Positions 8,088 to 16,025 of a stretch of DNA of 64,000 nucleotides are shown here, in pieces. How positions within the stretch are numbered: position 1 is the stretch's first letter; each line of letters opens with the position of its first letter. Under the pieces are notes generated by a model, which had not been told where the DNA came from, made no database searches, and saw nothing but the letters and a program-made list of their open reading frames with translations. The translations under genes and the position numbers were made by a program. This stretch comes from CAMCTV01 sp964420985 (GTDB taxonomy: Bacteria > Bacteroidota > Bacteroidia > Flavobacteriales_D > Sanyastnellaceae): NCBI GenBank assembly GCA_964420985.1, contig CAYQUT010000001.1:62001-126000 (forward strand). The letters run 5' to 3'.

Positions 8088-8405
8088 ATGAAGAAAATTG
8101 AAAGATTGCCGCATGCCGCCATTGTCTTAAAACCTACCATCGTATTTTTAAATTGGTCTCTGCCTTTTCATGATCCAATGGCCAAAGTTCACTTGCCAGA
8201 GTCTGATGTTTTTATGATTCCGGATTTAGATGATGCGATGGATATTCATGAGTGGCTGATGGATCATTTTACTGATCTTTTTGTTCATTTTCTTTCGGAG
8301 TGGACAGACATGGAGGTTTTTTGGCCCAATGTTGAAGACTATGCTGTTTTTTCTGAGTTTTTTGAGATGGAAATCATCTCAATGGCTTGGCGGGTCAATG
8401 ACTGA
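8088..8405 (+). CDS. Small acidic hypothetical protein
   Basis: 105 residues from the ATG at 8088, which sits 4 bases after the previous stop; an upstream alternative at 8058 would overlap that gene and adds only a hydrophobic stub. The protein is rich in Asp, Glu and aromatics (VFMIPDLDDAMDIHEWLMDHFTDLF), with no membrane segment. It has no domain I recognise. The spacing indicates cotranscription with the CxxC protein upstream. Confidence 0.6.
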   Translation: MKKIERLPHAAIVLKPTIVFLNWSLPFHDPMAKVHLPESDVFMIPDLDDAMDIHEWLMDHFTDLFVHFLSEWTDMEVFWPNVEDYAVFSEFFEMEIISMAWRVND

Positions 8406-8481
8406 GGAAACATTTTCCCCATTGGTTTGTTATCATTTATTGTAATATACTCTTGTCAGATAGCTGTATTTTTGCTGATAA

Positions 8482-10785
8482 ATGTCATTTTTTATGAAAA
8501 AGGGTTTCAAATCGCTTTGGTTGAAAGGAATGCAATTGGAAGGGGAGGCGTTGCGAAAAATATTTTTACTCTCCGTCTTGGCCAGTCTCTTTCAATTGGC
8601 TCTGCCGCTCGGAATACAAGCCTTGATGGGTTTTATCACGGGTGGTGAATTCAGAATAGGAACCATATCCATTATTTTATTGGTATTATTCGCCACATGG
8701 ATGGCCAACCGTTGGCAAGTTCAAATGGTGCAAACAGGAGAGCAAATTGAAGAGCGCCTTTTTGTTTTAATGGCCTACGAATATGCGCAACGATTATTCA
8801 TAAAACCAGCCGAAGGAGGTTTTCAAAAATTTGTTTCCAAATCAAAATATTTCATTGAAATTTCTTCGATTCAAAAAGGATACAGCAAGACGGTTATTGA
8901 TGTCATTACTTCCGGTTTGCAATTGTTTTTGGGTGTTATCTTGATATCTTTTTATCATCCTTTCTTTTTGGTTTTTGGATTCTCATTGTTATTGGGTCTG
9001 TACTTCATTGTAAAGGTCAAAGGGAAATCAGCATTGAGCACGGGCGTCAATGTTTCTAATGAAAAATATGGTATGTATGATTGGCTGATGAAAGAGAGTA
9101 AGTCGGACAATTCAGCTACTGATAAACGCGAAGAGTTGCACGGCCGTTCAATGAATTACATTCAAGCCAAGCGGGAGTATTTTTCCATCGTCCTTTTCCA
9201 AATGCGTTCTTTTTTGTTTTTTAAAATGTGCATCCTTGCAGGAATGTTGTTGCTCGGCGTTTGGTTGGCTATACAACAAGAGATTTCATTGGGTCAATTT
9301 TTGGCGGCAGAAATTGTCATCGTTCTTTTGGTGAATAGCATTGAGAAGCTTTTATTTGGGTTGTCCACCATTTATGAAACGATGGTTTCATTTGAGAAGG
9401 GTTTTTCACTGATATCTGAGACCAATGGACAGCAAGAAGACGATTTTTTTGATACCCCTTCGCCAGCAGAATATCCTGTTTGGCATAAAGTACAATTCGG
9501 AAAACAACAAAGGAAGAGTAAGTACAAATTATTGGCTTATGCAATGGCAATGGTTGGACTGTTGTTATTGCCTTGGACACAGAATATAGAAACAGAAGGT
9601 GCGGTGATTTCTCTGGAACCAGATCAACGTCCTCAATCCGTTCAATCTATCATTGCCGGTCGAATTGAAAAGTGGTATGTGCAAGAAGGGGATTCTGTCT
9701 CCGCAGGGGATACTTTGCTTTTCTTGTCTGAGGTCAAAGATGATTATTTTGATCCTTCCTTGCTGGATAATACGGAGCGTCAGATAAAATCCAAGGAGGG
9801 TGCTGTAGACAATTACATGGAAAAGGTCAAGGCATTGGATACACAAATTGATGCTTTGCTCAATGCTAAAGAAATAAAGCGGGAGCAAACATTGACCAAG
9901 CTGCAGCAGGCTGCGTTGAAAATCAAAACGGACAGCACAGATTTAATGGCTGTTGAGAACAATTACAAAGTTGTTCAAGAGCAAATGAAGCGTTTTGATC
10001 AGCTGTATCAACAAGGATTGATTTCCAAAACAGAATGGGAGGGTCGTCAAGTCGCGTTACAAAATGCACAAGCCAAGATCAATGACCAACGCAATAAATT
10101 GGCCATTGCCAAAGCTGAATTTTTAAATACGCAGAGGGAGTACAGAGGTGTAGAGGCAGATTACCGGGACAAAATCAGCAAGGCTGAAAGTGATAAGTAT
10201 GCCACATTCTCTGCCATGTACGATGCGGAGGCACAGGTCACCAAGTTGCAAAATCAATACAACAATTATGACAAACGAACAGGTTATTACTACATCATTG
10301 CTCCTCAAAATGGATTTGTTTCCAAGGTCACAAAGTCGGGAATTGGAGAAACCATAAAAGAAGGAGAAGAAGTGGTACGTATCACGCCTTATCGATTTGA
10401 TAAGGCGGTAGAATTAATGATTGATCCTGTGAACAGTCCATTGATTCATGTGGGGGAAAGGGTGAGAATAATATTCGATGGATGGCCTGCATTTTTTGTG
10501 AGCGGTTGGAATGAGATGTCTACGGGATTGTTTGATGGAGAGATTGTCAGTATTGATCCGGCTATTCAAGAACAGGGCAAATTTCGCGTTTGGGTCAAGC
10601 CATATGGAGAAAAGCCTTGGCCTACCAATCTGCGTTTGGGGGGAGGAGCCAAAGGAATTATGTTGCTCAACGATGTTCCACTGGGATATGAAATGTGGCG
10701 TGTTTTGAATGGATTCCCACCCGATTTTTATCAGCCCAAAGAAGCGAAGAAGATGGAAGGACAAAAAAAGGAGGTCAAAAAATGA
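8482..10785 (+). CDS. Fusion: ABC exporter transmembrane domain without ATPase + HlyD-type membrane fusion protein
   Basis: 767 residues. Residues about 20-310 match the membrane domain of type-1 exporters (LPLGIQALMGFITGG near 41-55, later LGQFLAAEIVIVLLVNSIEKLL). Instead of the expected ATPase domain the chain passes through a ~30-residue linker into an HlyD-type adaptor: an inner-membrane anchor at ~347-362, a first lipoyl half (RIEKWYVQEGDSVSAGDTLLF), a long coiled coil (~420-560), then the second lipoyl half and barrel (YYYIIAPQNGFVSKV, IFDGWPAFFVSGW), ending FPPDFYQPKE. I see no Walker A, LSGGQ or Walker B. With the TolC-like gene it overlaps, it should form an inner-to-outer membrane conduit. 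The energy source and substrate are unclear. A TATTTTTG box lies 7 bases before the ATG. Confidence 0.88.
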   Translation: MSFFMKKGFKSLWLKGMQLEGEALRKIFLLSVLASLFQLALPLGIQALMGFITGGEFRIGTISIILLVLFATWMANRWQVQMVQTGEQIEERLFVLMAYEYAQRLFIKPAEGGFQKFVSKSKYFIEISSIQKGYSKTVIDVITSGLQLFLGVILISFYHPFFLVFGFSLLLGLYFIVKVKGKSALSTGVNVSNEKYGMYDWLMKESKSDNSATDKREELHGRSMNYIQAKREYFSIVLFQMRSFLFFKMCILAGMLLLGVWLAIQQEISLGQFLAAEIVIVLLVNSIEKLLFGLSTIYETMVSFEKGFSLISETNGQQEDDFFDTPSPAEYPVWHKVQFGKQQRKSKYKLLAYAMAMVGLLLLPWTQNIETEGAVISLEPDQRPQSVQSIIAGRIEKWYVQEGDSVSAGDTLLFLSEVKDDYFDPSLLDNTERQIKSKEGAVDNYMEKVKALDTQIDALLNAKEIKREQTLTKLQQAALKIKTDSTDLMAVENNYKVVQEQMKRFDQLYQQGLISKTEWEGRQVALQNAQAKINDQRNKLAIAKAEFLNTQREYRGVEADYRDKISKAESDKYATFSAMYDAEAQVTKLQNQYNNYDKRTGYYYIIAPQNGFVSKVTKSGIGETIKEGEEVVRITPYRFDKAVELMIDPVNSPLIHVGERVRIIFDGWPAFFVSGWNEMSTGLFDGEIVSIDPAIQEQGKFRVWVKPYGEKPWPTNLRLGGGAKGIMLLNDVPLGYEMWRVLNGFPPDFYQPKEAKKMEGQKKEVKK

Positions 10786-12173
10786 AGATTTTCTTTTATT
10801 TCTTGTTGTCATTTTTAGCAACATTTATCTGTGCTGAAATCAAAACGCAAACAACACTCACCCTGCCTGAATATTTGGCTTGGGTTATTCAAGATCATCC
10901 AGAATCTAAGAATGCGGGACTGTTGGAAGAGGCAGGGAAAGCCCAGTGGTTGCAAGCCAAGGGATTACTTGACCCTGTTCTGACATCCAAATGGAAGGAT
11001 AAGTTCTACAACGGCCAAAATTATTACCAACGTTCGGAGACACAATTGGCTTTTCAATCTCCTTACGCGTTAGGTCTTGTGGCGCAGTGGGATGTCAATA
11101 ATGGAGATTATTTGGATCCTGAGGCATACACAGGAAAGGATGGATTGATGGCTTTAGGAGTGAGTTTGCCATTGTTGCAAGGCTTATTTTTTGATGAAAC
11201 GCGTCTTGCCTTGCGCAGAGCGGAGCAGATTCAGGCCATGTCTGTTTTGGAGAAGCAGATGGCGTTGAATGAGCTGTTGTTTCAAAGTACAATGTTGTAT
11301 TTGGATTGGTACATTGCCGAGCAGCGGGTTCAGATGCAGCAAGAGATGATGGATGCGGCCTCGGTCAGATTGAATGCGGTGAGGACCAGATTTATAGTTG
11401 GAGATCGCCCGGCCATTGATACCCTAGAGGCTTTTGCTCAATGGCAGTCGAGAGGCATTGCTTGGCAGGAGTCGCAGTTGTTTTCTATCAAATCCAGATT
11501 GGCCATGACGGCCTTTTTACCTGAGTTCAATGAGAAGAAGAATATTTTGTCTTTGTCTTTGGTGCCCGATAAGGCCCTGCCTGGTTTGTTGCCCACATAT
11601 GGTTTGACATTGGATATGCAAAACTGGTTGACTGAGCATCCTATGCTGTTGTGGTATAAATCAAAGGCGCGTTTATTGGGATGGGAGGAGAAATGGAAGC
11701 GAGAAAAACTTAAGCCCAAGTTGAATGTTGAGTATCACTTTTTAAACAAGGAATTGGTCAGTGAGGGTGCAGATTTTTCGCTGCAAAATTACCGATGGGG
11801 TGTTCAGTTTGCCTTTCCTTTGTTTGTCAGAGATGCCAGGGGTCAGCTGCAAATGCAGCGGATCAAGCAATTGGAGAATGAGAATGATTTGTCATTAAAG
11901 ATAAACAGTATAGCGCAAAAGGCAAGAGCTTTAGAGCAGCAGGAGCGTATAGTTCGTGACCAGCGTGACAAGTCTATGGCCAATGCAAATTATTATAAGC
12001 AGTTATGGGAGGCGGAGCAGCAGCGGCTTGCGATGGGGGAGAGTTCAGTGTTTATGGTCAATCAGCGTGAGAATACTTGGATAGATCAAAGGCTAAAGGC
12101 CTTGGATTACGAGCAGAAATGGATGCAAACCAAGGTTGAAATCTCGCAACTCCTTTTTAAGCCCTACCTCTGA
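10782..12173 (+). CDS. TolC-family outer membrane efflux/secretion channel
   Basis: 463 residues from the ATG at 10782, which overlaps the previous stop as ATGA and is preceded by a strong AAGGAGG ribosome site at 10769-10775, rare in this window. A further in-frame ATG at 10695 would lie deep in the upstream gene. Signal peptide MKIFFYFLLSFLATFICAEIKT, then the two-part helical coiled coil with hairpin strands typical of TolC (LSLPEY-like opening, GVSLPLLQGLFFDETRLALRRAE near 130, WGVQFAFPLFVRDARGQLQ near 345). It would extend the adaptor of the coupled upstream gene across the outer membrane. Its last codons are shared with a 43-base repeat also found at 25586. Confidence 0.87.
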   Translation: MKIFFYFLLSFLATFICAEIKTQTTLTLPEYLAWVIQDHPESKNAGLLEEAGKAQWLQAKGLLDPVLTSKWKDKFYNGQNYYQRSETQLAFQSPYALGLVAQWDVNNGDYLDPEAYTGKDGLMALGVSLPLLQGLFFDETRLALRRAEQIQAMSVLEKQMALNELLFQSTMLYLDWYIAEQRVQMQQEMMDAASVRLNAVRTRFIVGDRPAIDTLEAFAQWQSRGIAWQESQLFSIKSRLAMTAFLPEFNEKKNILSLSLVPDKALPGLLPTYGLTLDMQNWLTEHPMLLWYKSKARLLGWEEKWKREKLKPKLNVEYHFLNKELVSEGADFSLQNYRWGVQFAFPLFVRDARGQLQMQRIKQLENENDLSLKINSIAQKARALEQQERIVRDQRDKSMANANYYKQLWEAEQQRLAMGESSVFMVNQRENTWIDQRLKALDYEQKWMQTKVEISQLLFKPYL

Positions 12174-12204
12174 GGCCTGTTGCCGAGGTAGACGCCGAGG
12201 AGGA
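12162..12204 (-). pseudogene. 43-base copy of the 3' end of an EamA transporter gene
   Basis: This segment matches 25586-25628 at 41 of 43 positions by eye. On the minus strand both encode LLGVYLGNRPQR and a stop, the normal C-terminus of the EamA gene at 25588-26475; both differences are synonymous in that frame (AAT/AAC and AGA/AGG). Here no EamA gene is attached: the XRE gene ends 3 bases upstream. It also supplies the last codons and stop of the TolC gene on the other strand. CTACCTC pairs with GAGGTAG within it, so it may also act as a bidirectional terminator between convergent genes. Confidence 0.6.
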
Positions 12205-12206
12205 GA

Positions 12207-12569
12207 TTAAATTTCTCCCAAGGCTTTGCGCAGGCGTGTATTTTCTCTTTCTAGTATTTCGATGTACTTGTCTTTATACGTATCTGGATGGTAGTGTATT
12301 TCTTCGGCTTTGTTTCCTGCGCCTTGTACTAGGTGATTATTGGAAATATTGAAAATTTGTTGGGCGTCAAATTGTAGAATTTGAGAAACTGAAACTCCCA
12401 GGACTTTTGAGATTTGTTCAAGACGGGTGAGTGGAACATCGGTTTCACCCCTTTCAATCTTACCATATCCGCTCACAGTCATGCCCAAACGATCGGCCAT
12501 GTCCTCTCTGGTAATCTTTTTAAGTTCCCGATAGTTTTTTAGGGATTCACCCACTTTTGAAGTTAACAT
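12207..12569 (-). CDS. XRE-family transcriptional regulator with C-terminal coiled coil
   Basis: 120 residues. The helix-turn-helix covers about residues 6-65 (VGESLKNYRELKKITREDMADRLGM, then VSGYGKIERGETDVPLTRLEQISKVLGV), a standard Cro/CI type. The tail (YKDKYIEILERENTRLRKALGEI) is a short coiled coil that could mediate dimerisation. It is divergent from the eight-gene run starting at 12797, with 227 bases between starts, and is the obvious candidate regulator of that run. A CCGT-N5-ACGG palindrome at 12670-12682 is a possible operator, but this is guesswork. TATCTTCG on the minus strand upstream of its start could be its own -7 box. Confidence 0.9.
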   Translation of the reverse strand: MLTSKVGESLKNYRELKKITREDMADRLGMTVSGYGKIERGETDVPLTRLEQISKVLGVSVSQILQFDAQQIFNISNNHLVQGAGNKAEEIHYHPDTYKDKYIEILERENTRLRKALGEI

Positions 12570-12796
12570 AACATTGAAAGTTGCTTATTCGAAGATAGTA
12601 ATGTATCACGAAGAAACCATCAAAAGCGCGAATTATTTAAAAGTGAATATGTCGTTCCGATTTTTTACACCGTAAATAACGGGATAAAAACATAGAGATT
12701 AATTAGAAATTAGCTCCTTTAAAGTTGTTATATAAAACTAATAGAGTTTTAAAAAGTTGAATTTTAAGTCCACTTTTGTTTTCTAATATTTTCATT

Positions 12797-13744
12797 ATGT
12801 CTTATCAGAATCGGCAGAATTTTGAACCGTCAACAGCAACAAGAAACGCTTGGTACAAAACTAGAAAACAAACTACAAGTTATGGTCCGACACACCTCCC
12901 CGGTTTATTCGGCACCAATGACTCTTCATCAGATACCGTTTGGTTTTTCTTAGCTTTACTCATTGAGTTTGCGGCTGTTTTCATTACGATATGGTCAGGT
13001 TTATCAAGAGGTTTTGGTATAGCTGTTGGAGCGACTATAGTTGTTATATTGTTTATTGTTTTGGATTATGTAGGAATTCTATTTCATTCAGATCTATCAG
13101 CGAGAAGAACAGTCTGGCGAAATGAAATATTAATTCAACAGACGCCACAATATTTGGCTGAATTAAGAGGGAAAATAGCAAATCGTACATTAAAGGAGGA
13201 TGTAGGTGTTCTTTTTCTTTTTCTGAGCGCTTTTTTAAAGGTGTTTGCTATCGTTTTGTTGAATGCGATGTTTACACATCCCTCGATGATCATGGTGTTC
13301 ACAATATTTTACCTTATTGTGATTTATATTCATGCCAATCACACTGGTTATTGGTTAGCTGATTTTAATTTCAAGAGAAATACCATAAGGGACTATAGGC
13401 AGTGGAGTATGGGTAATGGAAATAACGCACAGATATATATTCACAATTTTCAAACGCCTTACAATTTGCAAATGAAAGTTGGCGATGTGAGAAATGTTAA
13501 TTGCCAAACGTTGACATGCCAGTCTTTATCCAATGGAATTTATAGTTTTCAACTTACTTCTGTTGGGTTAATGTGGGATCAAGATATAGCAACCCTTTGT
13601 ATGGGCTTATTGCATCATGAAAAACCGATATTGGCACTAGAATGTCTGCAATTGCAATTGACTCAAGCTATTTCTAGTGGAGGAGTTCAGACGAATTCTT
13701 CCAATAGCGATTCAGGTGTTTCACCAATTTCTGCAAGTAATTAA
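12797..13744 (+). CDS. Four-helix membrane protein of unknown function, first gene of the envelope run
   Basis: 315 residues from the ATG at 12797; the longer frame begins with TTG at 12776. Four hydrophobic segments lie at about 48-67, 73-95, 136-159 and 163-180. The N-terminal 45 residues are polar, and the ~130-residue C-terminal part is soluble, containing YIHNFQTPYNLQMKVGDVRN and a Ser/Asn-rich tail. I do not recognise the family. A paired-hairpin topology would place both soluble ends on the same side, probably the cytoplasm. It starts the co-directional run that continues to 25581, and the next gene follows after 15 bases. No clear TAnnTTTG promoter was found in the region upstream. 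Confidence 0.72.
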   Translation: MSYQNRQNFEPSTATRNAWYKTRKQTTSYGPTHLPGLFGTNDSSSDTVWFFLALLIEFAAVFITIWSGLSRGFGIAVGATIVVILFIVLDYVGILFHSDLSARRTVWRNEILIQQTPQYLAELRGKIANRTLKEDVGVLFLFLSAFLKVFAIVLLNAMFTHPSMIMVFTIFYLIVIYIHANHTGYWLADFNFKRNTIRDYRQWSMGNGNNAQIYIHNFQTPYNLQMKVGDVRNVNCQTLTCQSLSNGIYSFQLTSVGLMWDQDIATLCMGLLHHEKPILALECLQLQLTQAISSGGVQTNSSNSDSGVSPISASN

Positions 13745-13759
13745 TAAAAGTGTAGGTTT

Positions 13760-14836
13760 ATGAATAGGTCATTATTATTGGTTTCTGCAGTAATTGTTCT
13801 TATTGTTTCAGGAGTGTATCTTTTCAAAGATGATTTGATTACTTCGAGCAAAGGCAATAGCGTAAGTAGCATCCGTTTGACAGAGGTAGAATTAAACCTC
13901 AACTGTCCAGTTGACCCATCTGTATTGATCAATTTGATTGAGGTATATGGCGATAATAGTTGTCCAAAAATAACCATTCGACGATTGGATATGAAAGGAA
14001 ACAATCAAGTTACAATCCAACCCAGCTTCTCATGGCTCAATGAATTTAAATCGGGCTTTTTTCCATTGACTAAGGAAGATTTGGAAGGTGATATCGCCCA
14101 ATTTAAAGCGTCAGGTTTCAATGGGGATGTCCAAAGATTGATGGGAGCAAAGCAAACACCTTCGGCTGTTTGTGATTATTCATGGGTTCATGCAAATTAT
14201 ACATTCAAAAAGGATGAATTGAACGGAAAGAATTTAACCGCATATGTCAACAGAGCGGTGGCAGAGGGTAAGAATAAAGTTGTTTTTAAGGTGTTGAGTT
14301 GTCCAAAAGTGGTTGTTCCTCCCCCGCCACCTCCTAAAGATCGTGATCGTGATGGTTTTGTGGATGCTAGAGACAAGTGTCCGGATAATGCTGGAAGATT
14401 TGAGGGATGTCCAGATACGGACGGTGATGGCTTTCCGGATCACAAAGATGATTGTGATGAGGTGCCAGGAAAGAATAAAGGATGTCCACCTATTGCGAGA
14501 GTTGAAATGAATTTAAATGCGGATGGTAAAACCCTCTATTTTAAAGGAGGAAAGATAGGAAGTGAGAATTACAAGATTCAATTTGAGGATTCAAAATCTG
14601 GAAAGAAGAGAAGATCCTCAAAACATACCCTTCCAGTAGGGCAATCGATTTTAACGATTTCGAAGGCATTATTGGGTCAATTGGTTTCAACACCAAAAAT
14701 TGCCAACAGCGATTATCAGCCGAAAAAATCCAATACCCGATTACAGCCGTTTACAGTTATTGTGTTTGACAACAAAGGAAGGGTAGCGTTAAGTCAGGAA
14801 ATATGGTTGGATTGCGGTGCCTTAAATAAGAATTGA
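13760..14836 (+). CDS. Membrane-anchored protein with thrombospondin type 3 calcium-binding repeats
   Basis: 358 residues. Residues 4-22 are an N-terminal anchor or signal (SLLLVSAVIVLIVSGVYLF). A domain of about 165 residues with four cysteines follows, then a PPPPPP linker at ~190, then two thrombospondin type 3 repeats (DRDRDGFVDARDKCP and DTDGDGFPDHKDDCD), which bind calcium through the Asp-rich loops. A 110-residue C-terminal domain ends in DCGALNKN. The usual OmpA C-terminal domain seen with such linkers is absent. Exposed to the periplasm or cell surface. It is one base from the next gene, so cotranscribed. Specific role unknown. Confidence 0.78.
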   Translation: MNRSLLLVSAVIVLIVSGVYLFKDDLITSSKGNSVSSIRLTEVELNLNCPVDPSVLINLIEVYGDNSCPKITIRRLDMKGNNQVTIQPSFSWLNEFKSGFFPLTKEDLEGDIAQFKASGFNGDVQRLMGAKQTPSAVCDYSWVHANYTFKKDELNGKNLTAYVNRAVAEGKNKVVFKVLSCPKVVVPPPPPPKDRDRDGFVDARDKCPDNAGRFEGCPDTDGDGFPDHKDDCDEVPGKNKGCPPIARVEMNLNADGKTLYFKGGKIGSENYKIQFEDSKSGKKRRSSKHTLPVGQSILTISKALLGQLVSTPKIANSDYQPKKSNTRLQPFTVIVFDNKGRVALSQEIWLDCGALNKN

Positions 14837-14837
14837 T

Positions 14838-16025
14838 ATGAAAAAGGTTATCTTTTTTTTTACTTTCTTGTTTGGCTTGTCTCATGTGGGGTACGGTGCT
14901 GAAATAAAATTAGTAGTGAATAGTGGTTCAAGGCAAGTCATATTTGGTAACGAGACTTTGTACAAGAAGTCAGCAAAGAAGCTTGAGCGCATATTGGAAG
15001 GAAAATCAATTAAGCGATTGGGATGTGATGAAGAGGGGATTATTTCTGCAGACCTGGTAATACGTTCTGGCTTTTGCTTTGGGCAGGCTCGCTCATGCGG
15101 ATACAATGAAGTAATTGAATTTTCTAAATATGTTCAAACATTTATGAACTATGAGATCATTTACGTTAATTGTTCAGCCACTTTTATTTCAGAGAGGATT
15201 CCGTCAGGGCAATCAGAACTTACATGGTCTGATGCGTTGGATAGAGCGGATGCAATGAAGCGAAATAAAAATATAGATTATATTTTTTTGGTACATATAG
15301 AGGGGAAATATAAAAGCGACTTACCAGATTTGAGTTTACAATTGGAAAGTGATAATAAAGTTTATGCTATTTGTGACGGCTGTGAAGAAGATGGAAAATA
15401 TCATTGGTCTGTTGATAAAGGAAAAGAGAAGAAGACGAGCAATGATTTTTTAATACTCCCCAAGAGTTATCAGGAATTGGAGTGCTATTGGCAAAATGAA
15501 TATGGTGATTGTAAAAGTAATGTTGCGGAGATACGAGAAGAGGTAGGAATAGAGAAGAAAGAGTGTAATATTAATAACAAAAATCCATCAGTAAATTATA
15601 AAAATAAATATGTCTCAGAAGACAATGAGTCTAAAATTATTCATCAGACAGGTCATGAAGACTATTATATATTGTTTGACTCAATTTGTGATGTAAATAA
15701 GCTAATATTAATCTTGATTGATTTGAATAATAATGTCGTTTCGGAGAATGAAATATCAACGTTAAAGTTGTATAATGCTCATCAGAAACGTGTTGAGCAG
15801 GCCAACGCAAATATGTACGGGTCGATTAATGAAAGATATCAATGGAAAAGCGAATTGGAAATACTTAAAGAGAATCCGGGTGATTTTCTCTATGTGAAGA
15901 ATTCAATGTTATTTGACAACCGTTACAATGAGGTTTTCTATTTAAGTCTGGAGTATGTTTTGGATTCAGGAAGACGTATTCAAGTAAAAAAGGAAAAAGT
16001 AAGGTTCACATCCTGTTCAGAATGA
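14838..16025 (+). CDS. Exported protein of unknown function
   Basis: 395 residues with a clear signal peptide (MKKVIFFFTFLFGLSHVGYGAE). The N-terminal ~200 residues form one probable domain with several paired cysteines (GFCFGQARSCGYNE, AICDGCEEDG). The C-terminal part, after about residue 250, looks like a second beta-rich domain with YYILFDSICDVNKLILILIDLNNN. No membrane segment, lipobox or T9SS tail, so probably periplasmic. I recognise no family. It overlaps the next start by 4 bases (ATGA), so the two are translationally coupled. It is more AT-rich than the flanking housekeeping genes. Confidence 0.7.
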   Translation: MKKVIFFFTFLFGLSHVGYGAEIKLVVNSGSRQVIFGNETLYKKSAKKLERILEGKSIKRLGCDEEGIISADLVIRSGFCFGQARSCGYNEVIEFSKYVQTFMNYEIIYVNCSATFISERIPSGQSELTWSDALDRADAMKRNKNIDYIFLVHIEGKYKSDLPDLSLQLESDNKVYAICDGCEEDGKYHWSVDKGKEKKTSNDFLILPKSYQELECYWQNEYGDCKSNVAEIREEVGIEKKECNINNKNPSVNYKNKYVSEDNESKIIHQTGHEDYYILFDSICDVNKLILILIDLNNNVVSENEISTLKLYNAHQKRVEQANANMYGSINERYQWKSELEILKENPGDFLYVKNSMLFDNRYNEVFYLSLEYVLDSGRRIQVKKEKVRFTSCSE

